Origin: Halomarina halobia
GTDB lineage: Archaea; Halobacteriota; Halobacteria; Halobacteriales; Haloarculaceae
Length of the DNA: 64,000 nucleotides
Assembly: GCF_029338575.1 (NCBI RefSeq)
Contig: NZ_CP119992.1
Location: 2,046,001-2,110,000, forward strand
Direction: 5' to 3'
This document shows, in pieces, positions 25,314 to 33,931 of the stretch (the first letter of the stretch is position 1; each line of letters begins with the position of its first letter). The translations under genes and the position numbers were made by a program. Below the pieces are notes generated by a model. That model searched no databases. It was not told the origin of the DNA and saw only the letters and a list, made by a program, of their open reading frames with translations.

Positions 25314-27134
25314 ATGCCCGGAGAGATGAACCGACGCGGCACGCTGAAGCTGCTAGCGACGCTGGCAGCGGCAGGTGCGGTCGGGACTGGCGCGGCGGCG
25401 GCAGGCGACGACAAGGAACAGGGACGCGGCATCGAGCAGGACGGTGCGACCCTCAACCGCTTCGCGACGACGGTCAACGGCGCGGAGATCACGGGGATGT
25501 TCGTCACGGAGGAGGGCGACTTCTTCTTCAACGTTCAGCACCCCGACCAGGACAACATGTTCGCGCAGTTCGACCACGGGTCGGTCGGCGCGGTCTGGGG
25601 GCTCGACTTCAACCGACTACCGAAGGACTTCGAGAGCGTTCAGCTCCCGCGGAGCGAGCCCCAGAAGGAGCGCGTCTGGACGGCGTACGGGCGCTACCAG
25701 GTGCTCGCGGAGGGGCGCGACCTGACCGACGACGGCGAACCGCTGGGCGTCGCGCTCAGCCCCGACGGCGAGGAGCTGACCGACGCGACGAACCCCGACT
25801 TCAACGGCGTCGTCCCGGACGGCGAGGGCGGCTACTACGTCTTCACGAACTGGGAGAACCGCCCCGGGATGGTCAGCCGGATGCGCATCGAACCGACGGG
25901 GAAGAACGGACCCTGGAAGCCCACCGAGTCGATGAACGTCGACTTCCGGGACGTGGAGGGGACGTGGGTCAACTGCTTCGGCACCGTCTCCCCGTGGGGG
26001 ACGCCCCTCACCTCGGAGGAGAACTACGAGCACACGAGCACGCCCGACTGGAACAACCCCGAGTGGGACGGCGTGGGGAGCGTCGAGAACCTCGCGGAGT
26101 ACCTCGGCGCGAATGGCGACTACGAGTCGGTCTATCCCAACCCCTATCGCTACGGCTACATCGTGGAGATCACCGAACCGGGAAGCGACGAGCCGACGCC
26201 GGTCAAGCACTTCACGCTCGGCCGGAGCGCCCACGAGAACTCGGTCGTCATGCCCGACGAGCGGACCGTCTACACCTCCTCCGACGGGACGGGCAAGGGC
26301 TTCTACAAGTTCGTCGCGGACGAGGCGGGCGACCTCTCGGCGGGCACCCTCTACGTCGCGCGCGCGACCCAGGACGACGGCCGCGACTTCAACACCGTCG
26401 GCTTCGACCTGGAGTGGGTCGAACTCGGCCACGCTACGAACGACGAGATCGAGTCGTGGATCGCGGAGTACGACGACGTCACGCAGGCCGACTACGCCGA
26501 GGGCGAGACGAGTTACATCACGGACGCCGAGGTCGAGGCGTGGGCGAACAGCGAGGCCGACGACGACCGCGTCGCGTTCCTCGAGACGCGCAAGGCGGGA
26601 CTCGCCAGAGGTGCGACCATGGAGTTCCGCAAGATGGAGGGCGTGAACATCAGGCGCGACGCCGAACCCGGCGACTACATGTACATGGCCATGTCCGCGG
26701 TCACCGAGACCATGTCGGACGGGGAGGGCGACATCCAGCTCCGGGGCAACGAGTACGGCGCGGTCTACCGGATGAAGCTGGGCGCGGACTACGACGTCTC
26801 GCGGATGGAGCCCATCGTGACCGGCGGCCCGGACGCCAACATCTGCGGCGGCTGTCCGTACGACGCGAACCCCAAGTCCAACAGCAAGGCCTGCAAGTCC
26901 TGCCCGTACAACCCCGCGACGGAGGACGACGAGGGCGACAGCGGGCTCATCAACGGGACGATGAGCATGGCGAAGGCGCTCGCGATGACCGGGATGACCG
27001 AACTCGACGCGGACAACACCATCGCCAACCCGGACAACATCGTCGTCATGGACGACGGGCGCGTGGTCATCGGGGAGGACACGGGCCTCCACGAGAACAA
27101 CATGATCTGGGTCTTCGACGCCGGCGAGGCGTAA
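25314..27134 (+). CDS. phoX: PhoX-family (DUF839) phosphatase, Tat-exported
   Basis: A 606-aa protein of the PhoX/DUF839 beta-propeller family: Ca/Fe-dependent alkaline phosphatases secreted folded through Tat. The N-terminus has Arg-Arg, then a hydrophobic run (TLKLLATLAAAGAVGTGAAAA), a weak Tat signal. Late motifs NPDNIVVMDDGRVVIGEDT match the PhoX C-terminal blade. CGGC and CKSC pairs near 510 and 525 suggest a disulfide or metal site. ATG 25326 (MNRRG) is an alternative start. It lies just upstream of the pst operon, as expected for phosphate starvation. Confidence 0.85.
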   Translation: MPGEMNRRGTLKLLATLAAAGAVGTGAAAAGDDKEQGRGIEQDGATLNRFATTVNGAEITGMFVTEEGDFFFNVQHPDQDNMFAQFDHGSVGAVWGLDFNRLPKDFESVQLPRSEPQKERVWTAYGRYQVLAEGRDLTDDGEPLGVALSPDGEELTDATNPDFNGVVPDGEGGYYVFTNWENRPGMVSRMRIEPTGKNGPWKPTESMNVDFRDVEGTWVNCFGTVSPWGTPLTSEENYEHTSTPDWNNPEWDGVGSVENLAEYLGANGDYESVYPNPYRYGYIVEITEPGSDEPTPVKHFTLGRSAHENSVVMPDERTVYTSSDGTGKGFYKFVADEAGDLSAGTLYVARATQDDGRDFNTVGFDLEWVELGHATNDEIESWIAEYDDVTQADYAEGETSYITDAEVEAWANSEADDDRVAFLETRKAGLARGATMEFRKMEGVNIRRDAEPGDYMYMAMSAVTETMSDGEGDIQLRGNEYGAVYRMKLGADYDVSRMEPIVTGGPDANICGGCPYDANPKSNSKACKSCPYNPATEDDEGDSGLINGTMSMAKALAMTGMTELDADNTIANPDNIVVMDDGRVVIGEDTGLHENNMIWVFDAGEA

Positions 27135-27158
27135 CCCGCGGATCTCCGCCGATCCTCG

Positions 27159-27164
27159 TTTTTT
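27159..27164 (+). terminator. T-rich terminator after phoX
   Basis: A run of six T 25 bp after the phoX stop, preceded by a GC-rich segment. Archaeal termination uses such T-tracts. Confidence 0.5.
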
Positions 27165-27221
27165 CGTGAACGTTGCGATACTCCCGCATAGTGATAGCTC
27201 GGTAGCGGTACGTAGTTGGCT

Positions 27222-27270
27222 ATAGCGCTATGAGAAAAAAGCAATAAATACGAATGAAATATATATCGAC
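27222..27270 (+). promoter_or_regulatory. pstS promoter region
   Basis: A perfect 10-bp palindrome ATAGCGCTAT (27222-27231) is followed by a strongly AT-rich tract and AATATATAT (27257-27265), a TATA about 46-54 bp before ATG 27311. It may carry the phosphate-responsive control of the pst operon; the regulator is unknown. Confidence 0.5.
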
Positions 27271-27310
27271 TTCGGAAGCTTCATATTGCGGAGGGCGAGA
27301 GGTCGATGTG

Positions 27311-28354
27311 ATGGCAGACGACTCCATTCGCGACATCTCACGGCGGAAGTTCATCGCAGCGTCCGGGACGGTCGGTGCGCTGACGCTGGCCGGTTGTACG
27401 CAGAGCAACACCGGCAACGGCTCCGACGACGGAAACGGGAACGGCAGCGGCGACGGAAACGGCACTGGCGGCGGGAAGCTCTCGGGTACCATCGACATCG
27501 CCGGCAGTTCGACCGTCTTCCCGCTGGCGACGGCGATGTCCGAGAAGTTCCGCCAGGAGCACCCCGACGTCAAGATCAACATCGAGTCGACCGGCTCCGG
27601 CGGCGGGTTCGCGAACCACTTCTGTCCGGGCCGTACCGACTTCAACAACGCGTCGCGCCCCATCAAGAAGGAGGAGAAGGCGGCGTGCGAGGAGAACGGC
27701 GTCAACCCCGTCGAGCTGAAGGTCGCGACGGACGCGCTGACGGTCATCGTCAACAACAACGCAGACTGGGTCGACAGCATCACCGTCGAGGAGCTCAAGG
27801 AGATCTGGTCGGCCGACAGCCCGCCGAAGAAGTGGAGCGACGTCAACTCCGACTGGCCGGACCAGCCGCTCGAGCTCTACGGCCCGACCGACGCCTCCGG
27901 CACTTACGACTACTTCATCGAGGCCATCATCGGCGAGGACGGCCCCGGCCACCGGACCGACTACTCGGCGACCGAGCAGGACCGCACCATCATCCAGGGC
28001 GTGCAGAACTCCGAGAACGCCATGGGTTACCTCGGCTTCGCGTACTACAGCGAGAACACGGACGCGGTCAAGGCGCTGGGCATCGACGACGGCAGCGGCG
28101 AGCCCGTCAAGCCCTCGCTCGAGACGGCGAAGTCCGGGGAGTACACGCCGCTCGCGCGCCCGCTGTTCACCTACCCGGCGAAGGAGTCGCTCGCGGAGGA
28201 ACACGTCGCGGCGTTCGCCACGTTCTGGATCGAGAACTCGACGAGCAAGGAGATCGTCGCGGACCAGGTCGGCTACGTACCCCTCGACGATAGCGAGCAG
28301 CAGGAGCAGATGGACAAGCTCCAGTCGGCCATCGACGAGGCCGGCGGCAACTGA
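27311..28354 (+). CDS. pstS: Phosphate ABC transporter substrate-binding lipoprotein PstS
   Basis: A 347-aa phosphate-binding protein. Tat motif SRRKFIAAS, then lipobox LAGC, so exported folded and lipid-anchored; a Gly/Asn/Asp linker follows. GSSTVFPLA and STGSGGGF are the phosphate-binding loops, and GPTDASGTYDYF provides further ligands. ATG 27254 is in frame but lies at the AATATATAT promoter, so ATG 27311 is used. First gene of pstSCAB-phoU-phoU. A T6 tract follows the stop and may reduce read-through to pstC, giving more PstS than permease. Confidence 0.95.
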   Translation: MADDSIRDISRRKFIAASGTVGALTLAGCTQSNTGNGSDDGNGNGSGDGNGTGGGKLSGTIDIAGSSTVFPLATAMSEKFRQEHPDVKINIESTGSGGGFANHFCPGRTDFNNASRPIKKEEKAACEENGVNPVELKVATDALTVIVNNNADWVDSITVEELKEIWSADSPPKKWSDVNSDWPDQPLELYGPTDASGTYDYFIEAIIGEDGPGHRTDYSATEQDRTIIQGVQNSENAMGYLGFAYYSENTDAVKALGIDDGSGEPVKPSLETAKSGEYTPLARPLFTYPAKESLAEEHVAAFATFWIENSTSKEIVADQVGYVPLDDSEQQEQMDKLQSAIDEAGGN

Positions 28355-28380
28355 TCGCGGCGTCGCGACCAAACGAAGCG

Positions 28381-28386
28381 TTTTTT
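28381..28386 (+). terminator. T6 tract between pstS and pstC
   Basis: Six T 27 bp after the pstS stop and 30 bp before the pstC ATG, probably a partial terminator allowing excess PstS. Confidence 0.4.
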
Positions 28387-28416
28387 CGCGCTCGAGGAAA
28401 CCAACAACGCAAATCA

Positions 28417-29376
28417 ATGAGCACGGACGACCTGAAAACTGACCTCACCCGAAGGACGGAGAACTCGCCCCGGGAGCTGTTGACGCGCTCGTTCTTCTTC
28501 TTCTGCGCGGCGCTGTCGATCGCGACCACCGTCGGGATCGTGGTCCTGTTGACGACGGAGGCGGCGAAGTTCTTCAGCGTCACCGCTCCCCTCGTGGGAG
28601 TCACGGGCGAGACGGCGTCCGTCGTGGAGTTCCTGACGGGAACCGAGTGGGAGATAACCAGGGGGAAGTTCGGCGTGCTGGCGCTGGTGTCGGCGACGCT
28701 CATGATCACGCTGGGGTCGGCGGTCATCGCCATCCCGCTCGGGGTGGCGACGGCGATCTACCTGAGCGAGTACGCGAGCCCGCAGCTCCGGTCCGTGCTG
28801 AAACCGGCCCTCGAGATCCTCGCCGGGATACCGACGGTCGTCTACGGGTTCTTCGCGCTCATGTACATCACGCCCGCGCTCTCGAACGTCTTCCCCTCGA
28901 TCAACTTCTTCAACCTGCTTTCGGCCAGCATCGTCGTCGGCGTCATGATCATCCCGATGGTCGCCTCGATCAGTGAGGACGCGATGAGCGCCGTCCCCGA
29001 CGAACTCCGGCAGGCGGGCTACGGGATGGGCGCGACGAAGTTCGACGTCTCGACGGGTATCGTCGTCCCGGCGGCGGTGTCGGGCATCGCCTCCTCGTTC
29101 ATCCTCGCGCTCTCGCGGGCGATCGGCGAGACGATGGCGGTGACCATCGCGGCGGGGTCCCAGGCGCAGTTCCTCAACCCGATCAACCCCGCCTCGTACC
29201 TCGAGGGGGCGTTGCCGATGACCGCGGCCATGGTACAGCTGCTGACCGGTGACGTCACCGGCGGCGGCCTCGCCTACCGCAGCCTGTTCGCCATCGGCCT
29301 CACGCTGTTCGTCATCACGCTCGCCATGAACGTCGTCAGCGACCTGATCGCCGTCCGCCTCAGGGAGGAGTACTGA
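28417..29376 (+). CDS. pstC: Phosphate ABC transporter permease PstC
   Basis: A 319-aa inner-membrane permease with about six helices. A long extracytoplasmic loop follows helix 1. The EAA-type ATPase contact loop is around 190-210 (VPDELRQAGYGMGATKFDV) and ALSRAIGETMAVTIAAG follows, both strongly conserved in PstC. It starts 30 bp after the T-tract and ends one base before pstA. Forms the translocation channel with PstA. Confidence 0.95.
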   Translation: MSTDDLKTDLTRRTENSPRELLTRSFFFFCAALSIATTVGIVVLLTTEAAKFFSVTAPLVGVTGETASVVEFLTGTEWEITRGKFGVLALVSATLMITLGSAVIAIPLGVATAIYLSEYASPQLRSVLKPALEILAGIPTVVYGFFALMYITPALSNVFPSINFFNLLSASIVVGVMIIPMVASISEDAMSAVPDELRQAGYGMGATKFDVSTGIVVPAAVSGIASSFILALSRAIGETMAVTIAAGSQAQFLNPINPASYLEGALPMTAAMVQLLTGDVTGGGLAYRSLFAIGLTLFVITLAMNVVSDLIAVRLREEY

Positions 29377-29377
29377 C

Positions 29378-30982
29378 ATGGCGACCGGGACGGACGCGAA
29401 CTACGCGGAGGGCTTCGGTCAGGTGAGTCGGACGGTCGGAACGATCTTCCGCTACGCGCTGCTTGCGGCGACGCTGTTCGGGATCGTCCTGCTCGGCGTC
29501 CTGCTGGTCTACGTCGCCAACGACGCCGTCCAGCCGCTGACCGCGGACCCCGGCTGGCAGCTCACCTTCCTCGTCACGCTCGTCCTCCCGACGCTCGGCG
29601 TCGGGGGGTACCTCTACTACCGCGACGCGCGGGCGTTCGCGACCGGACTCGCAGTCGTCGGCCTCCTGGTCGTCAGCCTCATGTTCGGCGGCGGTGCCGC
29701 GCTGATCTTCGTCGACATCGTCCCGCCGCTCGTCTGGTTCTCCTTCGTGATCGCGCTCGCGCTCCCGGCGGCGGTCGTCGTCCTCGTCGAACGGCTGGAT
29801 CGGCGGCTTCCGTTCCTCGCGCGACTCGGCCTGACGGTCGCCGCGATCGGCGGCTCGCTGCTGGTCGTTCCGGGTCTCGTTCAGGGCCTGCCGGTCGTTC
29901 CGAGCGACGGCGCGATGCTCGCGCTCACGCTGGGCGGCCCGGCGGCGATCGTCGTCGGTAACTACTTCGCGCGGCGAAACGCCGCGCGCGCGGGGCTGAT
30001 CGCCGGCGGCGCGGCGTTCCTCGCGACCGTGATCGCGCCATTCGTCGGCCCGGCGGTCGACCTCACCCCCGTCCCCGCGACGGTGCTCGCCGCCGCGGTG
30101 GTGGTACCGACGGGCGCGTACGTCGGGGACGTCGTCGTCAACCGTCCGGCCGACCGCGTCGGCCTCGTGCTGAGCGGGGTCATCGTCGGCGGCGCGCTGC
30201 TCGGCGCGGGCGTCGTCGACCTGCTCGGCTTCGCGGGACCGAACTCGTGGGTCGACTGGCAGTTCCTCACGAGCCCGCACAGCGGGACCGCGGAGGACGC
30301 GGGGTTCTACCCCGCCATCGGCGGCTCGATACTCCTGATGGTCGTCGTCGCGGTACTCTCGTTTCCCCTCGGCGTCGGCTCGGCGGTCTACCTCGAGGAG
30401 TACGCGCCAGACAACCGGTTCACCCGCCTCATCGACGTCAACATCTCGAACCTCGCGGGCGTCCCCTCCGTCGTCTACGGCCTCCTCGGGCTGGGGCTGT
30501 TCGTCACCTACCTCGGCCAGCCGACCGGGACGGCGCTGGTCGGCGGCGCGACGCTGGGGCTGCTCATCCTCCCCATCGTCATCATCTCCTCGCGGGAGGC
30601 GCTGCGGGCGGTGCCCGACGAGATGCGCCAGGCGTCCTACGGCATGGGCGCGACGCGCTGGCAGACCGTCAAGAACGTCGTGCTCCCGCGGGCGTTCCCG
30701 GGCATCCTGACGGGGACCATCCTCGCGCTCGGACGCGCCATCGGCGAGACGGCACCGCTCATCATGATCGGTGCCGCGACGGTCAACTACAGCCTCCCGA
30801 CGGAACTGTCCGCGAAGGTGACCGCGATGCCGCTTCAGGTGTACGCGTGGGCGTCCCTGTTCGCCGGGCCGGACTTCTACCAGAAGGCGGTCCCCGCGGG
30901 CGTCGTGGTGCTGGTCGCCGTTCTCCTCGCGATGAACTCCATCGCCATCGTCCTGCGGAACAAGTATCAGCGTGAAAGCTAA
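29378..30982 (+). CDS. pstA: Phosphate ABC transporter permease PstA with extended N-terminus
   Basis: A 534-aa permease; standard PstA is about 280-300 aa. The C-terminal 250 residues carry the permease with [12 protein letters not shown], the EAA loop [19 protein letters not shown] and [17 protein letters not shown]. The N-terminal 270 residues add about seven or eight membrane helices with no named domain. Known haloarchaeal PstA proteins are often long, so this is a lineage feature rather than a fusion artefact. ATG one base after pstC. Confidence 0.93.
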   Translation: MATGTDANYAEGFGQVSRTVGTIFRYALLAATLFGIVLLGVLLVYVANDAVQPLTADPGWQLTFLVTLVLPTLGVGGYLYYRDARAFATGLAVVGLLVVSLMFGGGAALIFVDIVPPLVWFSFVIALALPAAVVVLVERLDRRLPFLARLGLTVAAIGGSLLVVPGLVQGLPVVPSDGAMLALTLGGPAAIVVGNYFARRNAARAGLIAGGAAFLATVIAPFVGPAVDLTPVPATVLAAAVVVPTGAYVGDVVVNRPADRVGLVLSGVIVGGALLGAGVVDLLGFAGPNSWVDWQFLTSPHSGTAEDAGFYPAIGGSILLMVVVAVLSFPLGVGSAVYLEEYAPDNRFTRLIDVNISNLAGVPSVVYGLLGLGLFVTYLGQPTGTALVGGATLGLLILPIVIISSREALRAVPDEMRQASYGMGATRWQTVKNVVLPRAFPGILTGTILALGRAIGETAPLIMIGAATVNYSLPTELSAKVTAMPLQVYAWASLFAGPDFYQKAVPAGVVVLVAVLLAMNSIAIVLRNKYQRES

Positions 30983-30999
30983 CTAGGGATCAAAGAACA

Positions 31000-31887
31000 A
31001 TGAGCAACGAAAACACCGACGCGGAGGTCGTATCAAGCCCGAGCGAGCGGTCGAAGGACCCGACGAGCGACGACATGCTGGTCGAGACCAACGTCACCGC
31101 GGGCCTCGACGAGTCCGACCGGTCGCGGCGGGTGGACCGGACGATCGTCGAGGCGCGGAACGTCAACGTCTGGTACGACGACGACCAGGCGCTCCGGGAC
31201 ATCAGCATGGAGATCCCGGAGCACAAGGTCACCGCGATGATCGGCCCCTCGGGCTGTGGGAAGTCCACGTTCCTGCGCTGTATCAACCGCATGAACGACC
31301 TCATCGACGCCGCGCGCGTCGAGGGGGAGCTCTACCTCGGGGACAAGAACGTCTACGACGCCGACGTCGACCCGGTCGCGCTCCGCCGTCGCGTCGGGAT
31401 GGTGTTCCAGAAGCCGAACCCCTTCCCGAAGAGCATCCGCGACAACGTCGCCTACGGCCTGAAGATCCAGGACGTCGGGGGCGACCACGACGAGATCGTC
31501 GAGCGGTCGCTCAAGCGCGCCGCGCTGTGGGACGAGGTGAAGGACCGCCTCGACGAGTCCGGCCTCGAGCTCTCCGGCGGACAACAGCAGCGCCTCTGCA
31601 TCGCACGCGCGATCGCGACCGATCCAGAGGTGTTGCTGATGGACGAGCCGGCGTCGGCGCTCGACCCCGTCGCGACCAGCCAGATCGAGGACCTCATCGA
31701 CGAGCTCTCCGAGGAGTACACCGTCATCATCGTCACGCACAACATGCAGCAGGCGGCCCGCATCTCCGATAAGACGGCCGTCTTCCTCACCGGCGGCGAA
31801 CTCGTCGAGTTCGACGACACCCAGAAGATCTTCGAGAACCCCGAGAGCCAGCGCGTCGAGGACTACATCACCGGAAAGTTCGGGTAA
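31000..31887 (+). CDS. pstB: Phosphate ABC transporter ATPase PstB
   Basis: A 295-aa ATPase energising the Pst channel. Walker [10 protein letters not shown] (82-90), Q-loop in VFQKPNPFP, signature LSGGQQQR, Walker B LLMDEP and the switch His in VTHNMQQA are all intact. A roughly 45-residue acidic, Ser-rich N-terminal tail precedes the ABC domain and is unusual outside haloarchaea. 17 bp after pstA and 6 bp before the first PhoU gene. Confidence 0.96.
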   Translation: MSNENTDAEVVSSPSERSKDPTSDDMLVETNVTAGLDESDRSRRVDRTIVEARNVNVWYDDDQALRDISMEIPEHKVTAMIGPSGCGKSTFLRCINRMNDLIDAARVEGELYLGDKNVYDADVDPVALRRRVGMVFQKPNPFPKSIRDNVAYGLKIQDVGGDHDEIVERSLKRAALWDEVKDRLDESGLELSGGQQQRLCIARAIATDPEVLLMDEPASALDPVATSQIEDLIDELSEEYTVIIVTHNMQQAARISDKTAVFLTGGELVEFDDTQKIFENPESQRVEDYITGKFG

Positions 31888-31893
31888 CGGAGG

Positions 31894-32634
31894 ATGGCGC
31901 GCGACCGGTTCGACGACCAGCTCGGCGAGGTCGGCGAGGCCGTCGTCGACCTCGCCGAACTCGTCTGCGACCGGTTGCGGACGGCCCTCGGCGCGCTCGT
32001 CGAGGGCGACGAGCGGCGGGCCGAGCGCGTGCTCGACGGGAGTCGCGACGTCGCGGCGCGCTGTGCGGAGGTCGAATCGGCGTGCTTCAGCGCGATCGCG
32101 CTCCAGCATCCCGTCGCGGGCGATCTGCGATACCTCCTCTCCTCGTTCGCCGTCGTCGGCGAGCTCAGGCAGCTGTCAGCCCTCGCGGACCGCTTCGGAC
32201 AGTACGCGCGCATCGCCGACGGGTCGCAGTTCGGCCCGGTCGACGTCCGTTCGCTGAGCGAACTCGCCGTCGGGACCGCCGAGACCGCCGTCGACGCCTA
32301 CCGACGGCTCGCGGCGGCGGGCAGCCGGGAGGAGCGGGACGCCGTCGCCGACGACGACGGGCCGTGTCACGGGACGGTGCTGCGCCGGGAACGCCTCGGC
32401 CGGTTCTGCGGGAACGCGAGCGAGGGGCTCGTGCTGTGGCTCGCGGATCCCGAGAACGCGCCGGCCGACGCGGACGAGATGGCCGTCCGCCTCGCGGCCG
32501 TGCTCGCGGTGCGCGACCTCAGGCGCGTCGGCATCCGCGCCGTTAACATCGCGGGGCGAGTACTCCACGCCGCGACCAACGACGACGGGTTGATCAACCG
32601 ATATGACACCAGACGGTCTCCGGAGCGAGCTTGA
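31894..32634 (+). CDS. PhoU-like protein with degenerate metal motifs
   Basis: A 246-aa protein with two PhoU three-helix repeats. In functional PhoU each repeat carries an (E/D)xxxD-type metal motif in a DLERIGDHAVN-like context. Here the first repeat reads ELRQLSALADRF and the second DLRRVGIRAVNIAG: the acidic Glu and Asp are replaced by Arg, Gln, Ile or Ser. A loop of about 25 residues with Asp/Cys/His is inserted before repeat two. It is encoded between PstB and an intact PhoU, and its last 32 bp overlap that gene. Probably a divergent partner or modulator of PhoU rather than a metal-cluster protein. Confidence 0.85.
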   Translation: MARDRFDDQLGEVGEAVVDLAELVCDRLRTALGALVEGDERRAERVLDGSRDVAARCAEVESACFSAIALQHPVAGDLRYLLSSFAVVGELRQLSALADRFGQYARIADGSQFGPVDVRSLSELAVGTAETAVDAYRRLAAAGSREERDAVADDDGPCHGTVLRRERLGRFCGNASEGLVLWLADPENAPADADEMAVRLAAVLAVRDLRRVGIRAVNIAGRVLHAATNDDGLINRYDTRRSPERA

Positions 32635-33280
32635 TCGGCTCGCGGCCGAGGTCGAGGAGATGGCCGACCTCGTCTGCGACCGCCTCCGACTCGCGCTCGA
32701 CGCGCTCGTCGAGGGCGACGAGCGGGGCGCGCGCGTCGTCCTCAACGGGGACGGCGTGGTGAACCGGCAGTACCTCGACATCGAGCGCGCGTGTACCGAC
32801 CTCGTCGCGCTCCGACAGCCGGTCGCGGGCGACCTCCGCTTCGTGGTCGCCTCGTTCAAGATCATCACCGACCTCGAGCGCATCGCCGACCTCGCCGTGA
32901 ACCTCGCGAGCTACGCGCTCTCCGCGGACCGCGAGGTGCTCCCCGAGGTGAACCTGGGCGACATCGGCGCGCTCGCGATCCGAATGGTCGAGGACGCCGT
33001 CGACGCCTACGTCCGGCGCGACGACGGGTGGCTCTGTCACGAGGTGGCCGACCGCGACAACGAACTCGACGCGCTCTGCGCACACGCGAGCAACGTCGTC
33101 GTCCGGACGCTCATCGAGCACGAACTCGACGACGACGACCTCGACGCGGACGCGCTCGCCGACGACGTCTCCGTCCTCTTTCTCACCCTGCGCGACCTCG
33201 AACGCGTCGGCGACCACGCCGTCAACGTCGCCGCGCGCACCCTCTACATGGCGACGGGGAGCGACGAACTGATCTATTAA
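32603..33280 (+). CDS. phoU: Phosphate transport regulator PhoU
   Basis: A 225-aa two-repeat PhoU protein with intact metal motifs: DLERIADLAVNLAS (about 91) and DLERVGDHAVNVAA (about 195). PhoU couples Pst transport activity to phosphate signalling and limits phosphate influx. ATG 32603 lies 32 bp inside the upstream PhoU-like gene in another frame, so translation of the two is linked. Last gene of the operon; a perfect 18-bp palindrome starts 9 bp after the stop. Confidence 0.93.
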   Translation: MTPDGLRSELDRLAAEVEEMADLVCDRLRLALDALVEGDERGARVVLNGDGVVNRQYLDIERACTDLVALRQPVAGDLRFVVASFKIITDLERIADLAVNLASYALSADREVLPEVNLGDIGALAIRMVEDAVDAYVRRDDGWLCHEVADRDNELDALCAHASNVVVRTLIEHELDDDDLDADALADDVSVLFLTLRDLERVGDHAVNVAARTLYMATGSDELIY

Positions 33281-33288
33281 AATCCACC

Positions 33289-33306
33289 TTTTACCGCGCG
33301 GTAAAA
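33289..33306. repeat. 18-bp perfect palindrome after phoU
   Basis: TTTTACCGC-GCGGTAAAA reads the same on both strands and starts 9 bp after the phoU stop. It may form a terminator-like hairpin for the pst operon, or mark the edge of the dispersed repeat that follows. Confidence 0.6.
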
Positions 33307-33392
33307 TCTGGGTCAAAACCCTCGTCGCTCCCGATGGTCGCTCCTCGGTCCGCTCGCTCACTGCGTCCGCTCGCGGTACGGCGCGCTGGCGT
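33300..33392 (+). repeat. Dispersed intergenic repeat, copy A (degenerate)
   Basis: Begins GGTAAAATCTGGGTCAAAACC and ends near CGCTCGCGGTACGG. It matches copy B (33579-33683) at both ends with a diverged middle. Confidence 0.5.
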
Positions 33393-33578
33393 AGACGATA
33401 CCGCTCGAACTCGTCCGTCTCCCCGTAGCTTTATATCCGAGAGCGGGACCAGCGTCCGTGTGACCTGACTTCGGTCGCGGGGCGCTCGCGGTTGCGCGAC
33501 GCCACGCCCCGCGAGTAGTGTCGCGGCGTCGCCTGTCCGCCCCCGTTTTGCCGCGGTCGCTCGCTGCGCTCGCCCCCT

Positions 33579-33683
33579 GGTAAAAGCTGGACCAAAACCA
33601 CGCCTCACCCCCTCGCTTCGCTCGAGGGGTTCGGCGCGTCCGCTCGCTCGTTGCACTCGCTCGCGGTACGGTGGCTCGCGCCG
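33579..33683 (+). repeat. Dispersed intergenic repeat, copy B
   Basis: Begins GGTAAAAGCTGGACCAAAAC, contains a CCCCTCGCTTCGCTCGAGGGG hairpin-like segment, and ends with CCGCTCGCTCGTTGCACTCG and CGCGGTACGG, paralleling copy A. The core recurs inverted at 35904-35926. Confidence 0.55.
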
Positions 33684-33931
33684 CGTGGAAGGACGAGAGC
33701 ACCGTCTAGGGCAACGTCGCCGTGCGAGCATCCGCTACGCCACACGGCCGCGTACCAATCGCTCAATAGTCGGACGGAGACCTCTTAGCGAGATATTTGT
33801 GCTCGAAGCGAAGAGAGTCAACCGGCGCGTGAGCCCCCGACGGCCCGAACGACCGTTCACCGTGTGTGTCATTCCCTCCTCATCGGGCCGGCGCGCCTTC
33901 CCCCCCTTCCCTTCCCGTTTCGGCGGGAGGA

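Larger units (their letters stand above)
33281..33931. other. 651-bp region without genes, repeat-rich
   Basis: No coding frame here looks real. It holds an 18-bp palindrome at its left end, two degenerate direct repeats, a TATA-like TTTATATCC at 33430-33438 with nothing recognisable downstream, and many CGCTCGCT-type short repeats. The right end contains pyrimidine tracts before the aspartate kinase stop. Confidence 0.6.

Noticed and set aside
33291..33731. Possible short genes in the phoU-lysC gap
   Set aside because: The frames are Arg/Ala-rich and shaped by the repeats; no start signals, no family match.
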